A stretch of DNA of 51,860 nt from a bacterium (GTDB lineage Bacteria; Patescibacteriota; Gracilibacteria; Absconditabacterales; Absconditicoccaceae). Made by a program: the position numbers and the translations under genes. Where the stretch lies: contig JAHDFY010000007.1 in the NCBI GenBank assembly GCA_020627925.1, positions 1-51,860 on the forward strand, read 5' to 3'. This document shows positions 11,777-21,967 of this stretch, in pieces (the stretch's first letter is position 1; every line of letters starts with the position of its first letter). Under the pieces are notes generated by a model. It was given only the letters and a program-made list of their open reading frames with translations, had not been told where the DNA came from and did no database searches.

Positions 11777-12217
11777 TTATCCTAGGATTTGGAATGCTAG
11801 TACCAATCCGTAGATAGCTGCAGATTCAACAAGAGCAATAAATAGTACCATATATGTCAAAATTGATCCTTTGATTTCTGGATTTCTGTGTACTGCTGCA
11901 AGAGCTTCTTTTGCAACAAAACCTTCACCAAGACCAGCTCCAAGACCAGCAAGACCGATAGCAAGACCAGCTCCAACTGCTTGCATTACTTCAATAGACT
12001 CAGCAGAAACAATATTGAATCCGATAACAAGAGCGTAGATAGCTGCAGATTCAACAAGAGCGATACCTAGAATTGTGTATACAAGAATAGTTCCACTAAG
12101 TTCTGGGTTTTTCCCCATAATTTCTAATGCTTTTTTTGCAGTAATTCCTTGTCAAATAGTTACTCCGATAGCTGCTAGACCAATAGCTAAACCAGCTCCA
12201 ATAAGATGTGTAGTCAT
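11777..12217 (-). CDS. atpE: F-type ATP synthase subunit c, duplicated hairpin
   Basis: 146 aa, about twice a normal c subunit, with two tandem helical hairpins (residues 1-70 and 80-146). Each repeat has an ion-site glutamate in helix 2: E56 and E131, both in VESAAIY. The Na+-site residues of the Ilyobacter ring (Q32, E65, S66, Y70) map to Q23, E56, S57, Y61 in the first hairpin, and to E98, E131, S132, Y136 in the second; the 33-residue spacing is exact in both. Thr67 of Ilyobacter is Ala in both. A TGA codon encodes the Gly before Q23. Both hairpins keep the carboxylate, unlike eukaryotic-type V ring duplications where one is lost. Confidence 0.93.
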
Positions 12218-12306
12218 TTTTATATATAGATAGAATAGATAAATAAGTTATATGTAGTGTGTTTGTAAGCCACAATTTGCTAACCCGAATGGGTTATAAG
12301 TATTTA

Positions 12307-13161
12307 TTATGCTTTTGCAACTTTAATAAATATTGCTCCTAATAATGTCACAACAAAAGCTTGCACAAGAGCAACAAGTAATGATTGAATCCAAAGAATA
12401 ATAGGAAACAAAAATGGGAAATCCAATCCACCGATACTTTGTGATAGTCAGATAGTTGCTGTAGTCAAAATTCCTAGGAGAATTGTTCCTGAGAACATGT
12501 TTCCAAATAATCTGAAAGAAACTGATATGATTTTTGCAAATATCCCAATAATATCTAAGACACCAATGAAGAGCGATATAATAATATCAAACAATTTTAC
12601 TACCACGAGCATTGGATAATAAACTATTGCTGATTTTTGTCCTCTGTCTACTGATAAGTATCATTTACCCATGATTGGAAAGTATTCAGAGAAAAATTTA
12701 ATTGGCCCTATATGAAACAATTGAATCACTAACGAGAGCAATACAATGATAAGTGAGAGAGCAGTCGTTGCATTTTTGTCTCATGAGAAAGCTCCAAACA
12801 TGTTTTCTCCTTGTGCAAGACCAATTGATTGAGCATAGCTATCACTTATTGATACAAATGATCAAACAATGTCTCCTACCAAACCAAGAAGGTTTGCTAT
12901 GAGAACAACAAAAAATATTGAAGTGAGAAATGAAAGTATCCATTTTTTTTCATGAGTTCCAAGGATTTCTTGAAGAAAGTCATGGATTTTTTCAACTGCT
13001 CACTTGAAAAGTAAAGTGAAACTTCATTGCGGCATTGTTCTAAAAGACAATGCGATAAGTACGATAAGTAGTAATTGAACAAGTCAACCAAGAATAGCTG
13101 GTTGATATCACAAACTCATAGTTGTGTTGATTGCTTCTGGCATAACGCTTATTGTGTCCAT
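12307..13161 (-). CDS. atpB: F-type ATP synthase subunit a
   Basis: 284 aa membrane protein forming the ion half-channels. About five to six membrane helices; the essential arginine lies in SVSFRLFGNMFSG (around residue 218), and the last helices read LVALVQAFVVTLLGAIFI. About nine TGA codons encode Gly. ATG 13159-13161 gives MDTISVMPEA; a second ATG seven codons on is possible. First gene of the minus-strand ATP synthase run; a TATACT box lies about 45 bp upstream. Confidence 0.95.
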
Positions 13162-13206
13162 CGTTTTCTTGCTTCGTCTCAATAAACATAAAAAAAGACA
13201 AAACCA

Positions 13207-13212
13207 AGTATA
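13207..13212 (-). promoter_or_regulatory. Possible -10 element for the atpB-E-F-H-A run
   Basis: TATACT on the minus strand, 45 bp before the atpB ATG. The same hexamer precedes several other genes in this window. No convincing -35 was seen. A TATAAG on the plus strand overlaps it (13209-13214) and could drive transcription the other way. Confidence 0.4.
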
Positions 13213-13226
13213 AGTGGCTATTAACG

Positions 13227-13316
13227 TTTGTTTCTCTCCATTGCAAAGTGGTAAGCTCAGTCCCGCTGCGCGGCACATATCGGCTCCCAGATGGAAAGTG
13301 TAAGAAAGACAAACAG
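13227..13316 (+). ncRNA. Candidate structured RNA in the atpB upstream region
   Basis: This stretch is richer in G+C than its surroundings and folds on paper: an outer stem GTTTG...CAAAC extended by TTTCT/AGAAA, a 5-bp hairpin CCATT-GCAA-AGTGG with a GNRA tetraloop, and CCGC-TGC-GCGG. The GNRA loop favours the plus strand, and TATAAG lies 13 bp upstream. No known RNA family was recognised. The rest of 13162-13545 holds no gene I can support. Confidence 0.3.
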
Positions 13317-13545
13317 GGTTAATAATTCACTAAATACTTAGCTTTATTTAATTTTTGTATAGTCTTTTGCGTAAAGTTTGCAAGAACATTTTTGAAGAAA
13401 GTGTTGCTTGCTTGTCTATAATTATGAATTATACGATTTTGTAGCTAATGTCAATTCATAAAGTAGTAGAAACTTACTGATTTTTGTCTTCTTTTGCTAT
13501 TTGTGTATACTAAACTTATTATTTAGATTTTATTATTGAAGGACG

Positions 13546-14868
13546 ATGACAGATACCACTACTGTTCAACCTGGGCAACAAGGAGATAATAATGTGGCAC
13601 AAAATGGGCAAAACGCAAGTGTGCCTCCTTTTCACTACGATCATTTTACTATTGATAATGGTCAAAATACTGATGCTGTTTCTCCACAACCAGCCTCACT
13701 AGAACAACCACTTCCTACATTAGATCAAGCTATGCCAACGCTTGATGCAATGAGTGCACAAACAGATGTCATTCCTCCTGTGACGACACCTGTCATAGAA
13801 GAGTGATTAGCAAGTATTGATCAATGAACCCCTAGTTTGGATATGAATTTTCCTACTCAAGAGGATGTGAATGTTCCACTTACGCCTCCACAAACGGAGA
13901 TTTTTGAACCTCACCAAGATGAATGAGTTACTTCTCCTGTTGTTTCTCCTTTGGAAGATACTGTGTTGCCAAGTCTTGATAACGAACCAAGTTTGGATTC
14001 GTTGACACAAGAAAAACCAATTGAACAGTCTTCTGCAGAAATTATTGCACCATTAGAACAAGCGCAAGTAGAAACTCCGATTTCTATAACTACTCCTGAG
14101 CCTCCAATGGAACCAGTAGTAGAAGCTGAGCCTGCAGTAGAAGAATTTTCGCCTGAGTTAACAATGCCAGAATCATCACCAATATCGGTAGATATGGTAA
14201 ATACTGCTACTGTTCCTATTGAAGAACCTCCTGTTGCTGCACCAGAAGTGGTTGTTGGGTCACAAGAACAATCAGCTGAAGAAGTTGCGCCTACAATAGA
14301 AGAACAAGAAGATATTGTGGAAACCCCTGTTGCACAAGAAGAGGAGAAATTGGTTGAAGAAGAGGTTGCTGCTCCGGTGGTAGCAGTACCAGAAATGAAA
14401 GAAGATGTAACGCCAACAAATTCTATTGTCTATAAATACCACGAAACTTATTCTCTTATACAAGAACTATTTGAAGTTTCTGGAACAAGTCTTGATGAAG
14501 AATTTACTATTGTGTGAATGGCTTCTGATACGCAATCAATTGATTATGTTTTTCGTTTCTATGGAGGAGATGAAGATGGATTCACTATAACCAAAATCAA
14601 TAAAAAATGAGATGAAGTTACAGACTCTCATTCTATGGTGTTCACATTTAATGATGCTGATGTTGTACTTCGTTTGGTTATTGATGATGAACTTGCATTA
14701 GAAGAAAACAATTACAAGACAGATAACAAGGATGCGAAACACTATGTTTTTGATAAGCTAAATAAATTTGACGCCCTTTTGAGAGGTAACATAAAAAAAA
14801 TCAAAAAAAAGGAGAAAAAGAATAAAGAAAAAAGAAAACTTATATTAAAAAAATTGAGAGACTTCTAA
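13546..14868 (+). CDS. Acidic, Pro/Glu-rich protein with a small C-terminal domain
   Basis: 440 aa, continuous through TGA codons (13804, 13825, 13924, 14515, 14608). Residues 1 to about 290 are low complexity, rich in Pro, Glu, Gln, Val and Thr (for example EEVAPTIEEQEDIVETPVAQ), and probably unfolded. From about residue 290 there is a compact region: NSIVYKYHETYSLIQELFEV, GTSLDEEFTIVG, VFRFYGGDEDGFTI, ADVVLRLVIDDELALEENNY. The end is a lysine-rich helix (about 815 acidic-to-basic switch at 14795-14868). No signal peptide. The start has one of the few clear Shine-Dalgarno-like sequences here (GAAGGA). No family recognised; a scaffold or surface-linked role is only a guess. Confidence 0.7.
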
Positions 14869-14893
14869 ATTAATTCGTTTCACGATTTTGATT

Positions 14894-14944
14894 AAATACT
14901 TGTATCAGGTAGCTGTATTGCTATTATGGTAGAAGTATTTTTTT
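14894..14944 (+). terminator. Possible terminator, long loop
   Basis: AAATACTT (14894) and AAGTATTT (14933) form an 8-bp stem with a 31-nt loop, ending in a run of seven T. It follows the acidic-protein gene and precedes rsmE. Confidence 0.45.
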
Positions 14945-14962
14945 GTTTTGGTGTAAAAATAG

Positions 14963-15670
14963 ATGCAATTATTTGTTTGCGATTATGAGCAGATAGGGGA
15001 GCGTGTGACTGTTAATGATTCAGGTATTTGTAGACAAATGCGCCAGGTACTAAGGATGAAATCATGAGATCGTTGTCAGTTGCAAAAAATTGAAGCAGAT
15101 CACGTCCATAGAGTTACTATTGTGCTTGATTCTCTTACCAAACAAGTCCTACATGGAACGGTAGTACAAGAAGAAAATCGCGAGGTTTTGAACAATAACT
15201 CTATTATTTATCTTGCTTTGCCTAATAAACTTTCCAAGTTAGAGCTCATTTGCCAAAAGATAACTGAGTTATGAATCCATCGTTTGTGTTTGTGGAAAGC
15301 AGAAAGATCGCAATTAAAAACTATTTCGCCAGCAAAGCGAACGAGGTTACAAAAAATCATACTAGAAGCAGTAGAACAAGCTCATTTGCGACATGTTCCA
15401 GAAATTGTTCTTATTGATCCAACAATAGAAAAAAGACCAGACCGCTTGTACGTTGCTGACTTTGGATGAAAGTCTTCTTTGTCGATGACGTTGGATTCTT
15501 CCAAGCAGCTAGGATTGCTTGTCGGACCTGAATGAGGCTTAACGCCTAAAGATTACGCTTGTTGGTGAGTTGTACAGGAAAATGTGGTTTCTTTTGGAGA
15601 AAGCGTGTTGAGAATGGAAACTGCTGCTATTGTAGGAGCATGGCGAATAAAAAACAACCACAAAGAATAA
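14963..15670 (+). CDS. rsmE: 16S rRNA m3U1498 methyltransferase
   Basis: 235 aa SPOUT-class methyltransferase. The SAM-binding knot motifs are clear: LLVGPEGGLTPKD near residue 190 (the second Gly of PEGG is a TGA codon) and SFGESVLRMETAAI near residue 215. The N-terminal PUA-like region includes RQMRQVLRMKSGD, and ALPNKLSKLELICQKITELG matches the conserved region before the knot. Length is normal. Seven TGA codons encode glycine. Confidence 0.95.
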
Positions 15671-15714
15671 CCACCAAAGACAAATAATTTATACTTATAT
15701 CAATTAATTATATT

Positions 15715-17010
15715 ATGTTGTGAGTGATCAAAAGAATGATAGGATACCATGTGTGGTTCCCATGGATTAATCAATCGTTTCTTTATAGAATGATAAAAAA
15801 ATATTATTCTTGAATGGCGGCGGGATTGTATGGAAATCCTTCAAAAGATTTTTTTGTTGTAGGAGTGACATGAACGAATGGTAAAACAACAACCAGCCAA
15901 TTAATTCATGCGATATTCAATAAACTTATCGGAAAGACACTTGTTGTTACGACCGAGTGAGTATATATTGGAAATGAAAAAATTTCTATGAAGAAAAAAA
16001 TGACTTCTTATGATCCCTACACATTACAAAAATTATTTGCAACTGCCAAAGAAAACTGATGCAAAATAGCTGTCATTGAAGTTAGTAGTCATGGGATACA
16101 TCAGTATAGATTTCAAGGTGTCGAGTTTGATATGGCTGTATTGACCAATATTGCAGAAGAACACTTGGATTATCATTGATCACTTGATGAGTATGCAAAA
16201 ACAAAAAAACAACTTTTTCAATGGGTGTTGCACAACAAAAAAAACAATAAGTTAGCAGTCTTCCCCAAAGACGATAAATTTGGAAGAGAATGGAATGATG
16301 ATATGACTTTTGACAGATCGGAAACGTTTGGTATGGGATCTGCATCGTTGCAGGCTGATAATCTGCAATTGTCGGCAACAGGAACATCATTTGATCTTCA
16401 TTATCTTGGAAAAGTCATCCCTGTGACAACAAAATTGTTAGGATGATATAATGTCTTGAATGTTTTGGCTGCTATGAGTGCGTCGCAACTCATTTCATTG
16501 CGTCTTGAAGATGTGATAAGTGTTATTCGTGAATTTGAAGCGCCATCGTGAAGAATGCAATCACATACCTCCAATGGCGTTCATTATTTTGTAGATTACG
16601 CTCATAATGCTGATGGTTTGCAAAAGGCACTACAATTCTTGCACAGTATCAAATGAAATGGGAGACTGCTTTTGATGTTTGGGCTCCCTGGCGAAAGAGG
16701 GGACGTTCAGATGCCTTTGTGAGGTGAATATGCTGATCGTTACGCTGATTTTATTGTTTTGACAGAAGACGACTCTGGAGAGGATAATAGGTTAGAAATT
16801 ATGAATAAAATATTGCAATGATTGCAAAGAAAAGAGGGAGATAATTTTTATATTATTCCGGAAAGATCATTGGCAATGGATTTTATTGTAAAAGAAGCAA
16901 AAGAAGGTGACTTAGTCTTGTTTGCAGGTCAATGACATCAAAAAAAGCTTTATAGTCACTATGGAGTAAGAAAGCGAAATGATATGGAAGAATTACATAA
17001 AAGATTGTAA
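15715..17010 (+). CDS. Mur ligase (MurE-like) lacking the UDP-binding domain
   Basis: 431 aa ATP-dependent peptide ligase. P-loop VGVTGTNGKTT at about residues 48-58 (with one TGA glycine), then EVSSHG, the metal/ATP motif LTNIAEEHLDYHG and a K for carbamylation in EYAKTKKQLF, and the C-terminal ligase domain with VDYAHNADGL and LMFGLPGERGD. MurE normally has about 90-110 residues of UDP-MurNAc-binding domain before the P-loop; here there are only about 47, with no recognisable such domain. The DNPR motif that selects the amino acid in MurE is replaced by DDSGEDNR. It could still be the cell's MurE, or a ligase acting on another acceptor. It is the first of four genes on the same strand with short gaps. 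Confidence 0.85.
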
Positions 17011-17033
17011 TTTTATTCTCTTTGGTATGATGA

Positions 17034-17741
17034 ATGGTTGATTTTGAACATATCTTACATCATTTGGTCGCAGGAAAATATTATGGAGATTTTGTGAGCT
17101 TATTCTGTTGATGATGACTGGAAAAAGACGATATTCGCCCCTATTTTGTGTGAGATGACGCTAAACTCATTAACCGAAAAATGTCAGCAAAATCTCATGA
17201 AACTTATGTAGATATATTTTCTCAGGAAAAGGATGCGACATTAGATGTTTTTTTTGATGTAAATACTAATTGGATTGGGGGGTATGACGTCAAAAATGGT
17301 GACCGTATTATACAATATTTTTTTGATTTGATAGTGTTTTCTTTGAAACATGGAATCTTTGTCGAATGTTTTTTCTTTGAAAATGAAACAATGATTGTGA
17401 ATTCTATAGGAAAGAATAAAATGAAGGTAATGACTTTTGTTTCTTCTTTGAAAAAAATAATTGCTTCATATAAAAAGAAGAAAAAATATTCCTCGTATGG
17501 TCGTCTATTTTTGGAGAGAATGAGCGAGTCATCCAAAAGGCGTGCTATTATTATTTTTTCTGATTTTTTGTGGCTTGAAAATCATGATGTTGCTTTGTTG
17601 CAACAGTTGGAAAAAGACCATGCATTATATTTGTTTCGTTTGCCTCTTTTTGGTTCGTGAATAAATTACAATGATTATAGCCTTTCTATTAATCAAGAAA
17701 TAAATGCTCTGTTGCATTTTCATGAAATACAACTTCTTTAA
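17034..17741 (+). CDS. DUF58-like protein with a vWA-type core
   Basis: 235 aa. Begins with DFEHILHHLVAGKYYGDF, then a glycine patch encoded by three TGA codons, then EKDDIRPYFVGDDAKLINRKMSAKSHETYV (about 35-65), which follows the DUF58 pattern of a GDD...R.I.W..SA block before a von Willebrand-A-like domain. The next segment LDVFFDVNTNW stands where DUF58 proteins have the metal-site DxSxS; here it reads DVNTN, a partial match. RAIIIFSDFL resembles the later vWA strand. DUF58 proteins usually neighbour MoxR ATPases; none is present. The stop is 20 bp before the 7-TM gene, suggesting one transcript. Confidence 0.7.
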
Positions 17742-17760
17742 TATACTTCTACCTGTAATT

Positions 17761-19320
17761 ATGTTTCAAAAAATGCTACAATATGTTTTGTTGATGTTTG
17801 CTCTATTTGCTTTTCCTTTTTTGTGATACGCACAAAATGATGCTTGTTGAAACTTAGCATTATTCATTGATGGTCCCTCAGAGGTAAAAAAAGAATCACA
17901 AACATTTTATGAAACATATATCAACGAAGAATGAATTTTGGAGTCGCTTGCTGTTGATAATGATTTGAGTAATGCATCGGTGCTTTATCGTGTATTCTAT
18001 GAATGAAAACTTATCAAAACTTCCTCAGAAAAGAAGTTTTTTTATGAGTTTGCTAATATTGGTATCTACGAAATTTCAGCGACTGTTTCTATCAAAAATT
18101 GCACCTTGGTTGATACCATAACGATTAGAACATTTGATGACATATTTTTCTATTTTGGAAGCTTTATTACTGATTTTAATAAAGGTATCCAACAAAATAT
18201 CCAACAACAAGAAATATTATTTTCATCGTTTATTGTCGATGGAGGAATTGATAATGTACTGGATGAAACAATCTTGCAGGATTTAGAAAAAAAACTCACT
18301 GATATTAGGCATAGCCAAGTTTTTTATTTTAATTTGGAGAATTTTTCTCATGTTTTCACTTTGTTGGATTGGCTAGAAAATGAAAAAAATATCGATTTTT
18401 CCAGTAAAAAAGTAGTCTTAATTTCTTCTACTGACCCAACACTACTCAAGAAGTTTTTGGCTCCTTTCATAAAAGATAGAAGCTATTCTTTGTACATTGC
18501 TACTATTGGCAACCTTCGTGATGTTTTTTACTCTCTTTCGGTATGAGATACGCAATCTGTTTATAATGTGTACTCATCATCTATTCAATTTGTTGGTGAT
18601 GAATTGAGTTACTCTTTAAGTAGGTTTGTAGATATTCTTATCTATTATGGTTTTCCTATGGATGTGGTATCAATGCTGCTTGTTTTGTCATTGTGTATTT
18701 GTATCTTGGTATTTTTGAGGCAAATTATTGGTGTTTCTGTCTTTGGATTGTATTTCCCTATGCTTATGGCAATTTCATTTGTCATGATTGGAGAACCAAC
18801 AACCTTGCTTTTCTTTGGTCTTTCTTTTGTTTCTTATTATGCTGCAAAGTTTCTTCATGCTAAGATTAACATGCTTGTTTATGCAAAAATTGGTTCTTAT
18901 CTAATTCTGTATATTTTCTTTACTTTGTTGTTGCTGGGAATTGCTACATTGATCACAAGTTATCAATGGAATTTGGGATGAGTTAGTGATATTGTCGTTG
19001 TTATTTCCTATCTTTTGATGCCATTGATTGGTAAAAAAGTTTTTGCATGAAAAAAATGATTATTGACAATGAACTTTTGGTCTTCACTGATTTGGTTTGT
19101 TGCTTTGGCTTATATGATGTCATGGATGTTGATGGCAGAAACACTACAGCATTGGCTGCTTATTAGACCAGAAATTATTGTAGCATTTTTCTTTTTTGTT
19201 ATTTTGTTTGGTAAATTTACTGGATTGCAGGTTTCAGAATATATTCGTTTTTGGCCTGTTATTAAAAAAGAAATCTTCAGCAAAAAACCTAAAAAAATTG
19301 GAGCGAAATCTAGTAAATAG
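17761..19320 (+). CDS. Secreted-domain protein with a C-terminal 7-TM module
   Basis: 519 aa in a single frame through about eight TGA codons. Signal peptide MFQKMLQYVLLMFALFAFPF then GYAQ. Residues 25-285 form an extracytoplasmic region with two cysteines near its start. From about residue 293 there are six or seven membrane helices (MLLVLSLCICILVF, FGLYFPMLMAISFVMI, LLFFGLSFVSYYA, YLILYIFFTLLLLGI, DIVVVISYLLMP, SLIWFVALAYMM, IIVAFFFFVILFG). The layout matches the family of 7-TM modules usually fused to an inactive transglutaminase domain, known to be encoded next to alpha-L-glutamate-ligase-like ATP-grasp proteins. The next gene encodes exactly such a ligase. The extracytoplasmic domain itself is not recognised. 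Confidence 0.7.
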
Positions 19321-19347
19321 TAATTTGTTTTTATTTCATGTATTCTG

Positions 19348-21861
19348 ATGCTTCGTAATTTATGAGTTCTTTGATTAAATGCGAGAAACTTACACTACAT
19401 CAAGCAGTTTAATCCCAGAAAACAAATTCGTTTGGCAACGAACAAACATAAAACAAAGGAATTCCTTTCTCAAAGATGAATTCCGGTTCCTTTGACGTAC
19501 GCGCATATTTCTCATCGTGACAATCTTTTTCATATGGATTTTGGCACTTTCCCTGAAAAAAAATTTGTTGTAAAACCAAATAGGGGGAGTCAAGGAAAAG
19601 GAATTTATGTTGTCAAAGATACCAAATGAACTAAGGCAACTTTTCATGAAAAAAAGAGTAAAAAGTTCTCCCGAATGCCTGCTATTATACAAAAATGGAG
19701 CGATACTATTCAATACAAATATCATGATTATTTTTACTCTCATCTTCCTTTTTTTCCTTATTCATACAAAGTAGGAAAAAAACATATACCGGATCTGCAA
19801 TTCAAAAAAGAACTTGTACAAATTCTTGATGGGCAATATAGAATAGGGAATAAACCTGATTCTATTTTGATTGAAGAATTGATTGAAGCAGGGGATTGAT
19901 TTGAGATGTTCTGTGAATGGGGCTTGGCTGATATTAGAATCATTTGTTTCAACCTGGTTCCTATTGCAGCTATGTTGAGAGTTCCTACAAAAAAATCGTG
20001 AGGAAAAGCGAATATTGCACAAGGATGAATTGCTTTGGGCGTTGATATTGCAACATGATCTGTGACATCTCTTTCATGGAAATGAGCCGGAAAAGTTTTT
20101 ACTGATGAATTCCCAGAAGAATACAAACATTTTAAAGATGTCAAAATTCCCTATTGGGAAGACTTACTTTTGTTGTCAGCGAACACACAGTTTTTTGTTA
20201 ATATTGGTTATATCGGTTTGGACTGGGTTATTACCAAAAAATGACCTCAGTTGTTAGAAGTAAATGGGAGAGCATGAATTGAAATCCAAAACATCACGAT
20301 GACTCCATTATTAAAAAGAATAAAAAAAGTGGATGATCTTCACGTTCCAGATCCCAAAAAATGAGTAGAGATTACTCATGCACTGTTTTCAAAACATAAA
20401 ATTCCGGTACAACATACAAGAGTCGTGTATCTTTCTCAAAAAGCATCACTCAGTAAGGCAGAAGACAAATCGTTTCATGTTGATGTTATTGCCTTGGCGA
20501 CTATTAAGAAAAAAAGAAACTATGTTTCTAAAGAATTATTTGCCAAACTAGGAACTGATAGAATTACTCTCAAACTCCCGGATAGCGATATCAAAGCTAC
20601 TATTACTATTCATGAATCGGATTCAATTTATGGAAATCAAATACGCTTGTGAACTAGTTTTTTGGAAGACTATGTCCTTAAAACAGAACATAAAGCACAC
20701 CCTAATATTGAGTTTATAGGAAGAACAAATCTTGTTCCTACAGAGATACAAGATCTAAAGATTCTTGATCAAAATATTTTCACTCTTAATAAAAAAATAT
20801 CTTTAGCAAAAGTACTCAAACCAACCAATTATCTTTCTGAGTTAGATACTTTTGTCAGCAAAAAAGGAAAATATAATCCAACATTCCATTATTCTTATCC
20901 TTCAACGACAAAAATTGCTTCTTGGAGAAATAAACTACAGAGGTTGTACGATCAACATGCACAAGGAACATTGCTTGAGTCTCCTTTTGCCAAACTATTA
21001 TATAATAAAATTGATGAACTTGACCATACAGTTTCTCTTATAGAAGCATATGCAAAGCAGGATTTTAAGAGTATTTACACGCATAACAAAGCGCTCTTTA
21101 ATGATTTTGATCCTGATTTGATAGCATTAGCAAAAAGAAAGCTTCGTGAGTATGTTCTTCCTGAAAAAAATCACATGGGAAAAAAAATGACTCCTACAGA
21201 AACCAAAAAAAGATTGTTAGCTTTTATGAAAGAAAGAAGTATTGAAGGAGTTCCTGTTTATGCAACAACTAGAAGTATGTCCAGAATTGCCGTTGGTTAT
21301 AAACATGATAAACCATTTATCAGATTATTAATGACTAATAGGGGTAGTTTTTGGGAGGCAAAGCTTGAATCAAAGCTTGTTCATGAAATAGATGTACATT
21401 TGAAAAGATATCTTAATGGGCAAAAAATGGGTTGGAATATCATGACAATGGGAACTGCAAAATATATTATTGATGAAGAAGGGCTAGCTATTTGGAAAGC
21501 TGAGCAAATAATGAAAAATTATCTTCCTGATTATAATACTATTGCAATTTATGAAAAATATGACTCACTATTTAAAGCAAAAACTCTTAACTTTATGCAA
21601 TTGGCAGAGTATATTATGAAGCATAAAAAAGGAAAGAATAAAAAACATACATTGTCTGGGGTATATAATACTGCATTAAAACTAAAAAGAGGAATACAAC
21701 AAACAAAGCATATTCACCAATGAGCTATTTATATGAAAGACAAAGTATATTTGGACGGATATGCAAAAATTAGCAACCACATACAAAAAAATAACGGAGT
21801 GGTTGATGAGCGCTTGATGGTAGGAAAGATAACGTTAGAAGATATTGACCTTATTTATTAA
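19348..21861 (+). CDS. Fusion: glutamate-ligase-like ATP-grasp + DUF1704 zincin
   Basis: 837 aa in one open frame. Residues about 40-340 are an ATP-grasp domain of the RimK-related type: KFVVKPNRGSQGKGIYVV (ATP-binding lysine and Gly-rich loop), SILIEELIEAGDG, LADIRIICFNLVPIAAMLRVP, SGGKANIAQGGIALGVDI, and the metal-site end LLEVNGRAGIEIQN. Residues about 355-440 are an unassigned beta-rich link (ITLKLPDSDIKATITIHESD then IRLGTSFLEDYV). From about 450 to 790 is a DUF1704 domain, with the zinc motif HEIDVH (HExxxH) and EEGLA. Families: ATP-grasp ligases add amino acids such as Glu to peptides; DUF1704 members include the tubulin carboxypeptidase MATCAP. Joining a ligase and a peptidase in one chain is the odd point. 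At least fourteen TGA codons encode Gly, most in the ATP-grasp half. Confidence 0.85.
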
Positions 21862-21891
21862 AGTTTTGCTGTGATTGCGAGTAAATAGGAA

Positions 21892-21924
21892 AAAAGGATA
21901 AACATCTGTTTATCTTTTTTTTTT
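21892..21924 (+). terminator. Terminator after the ATP-grasp/DUF1704 gene
   Basis: GATAAAC - ATCT - GTTTATC, flanked by an A run and followed by ten T. A 14-bp direct repeat (GAGAAAGATGCAAC) comes right after it at 21926-21955. Confidence 0.8.
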
Positions 21925-21967
21925 GTGAGAAAGATGCAACTGAGAAAGATGCAACGTAAAAGAATGA

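Noticed and set aside
13040-13312. Minus-strand open frame upstream of and overlapping atpB
   Set aside because: It overlaps atpB in a different phase and has no protein-like composition.
21926-21955. GAGAAAGATGCAAC direct repeat as an attachment site
   Set aside because: The two copies are almost adjacent, with no integrase, tRNA boundary or foreign segment between them.
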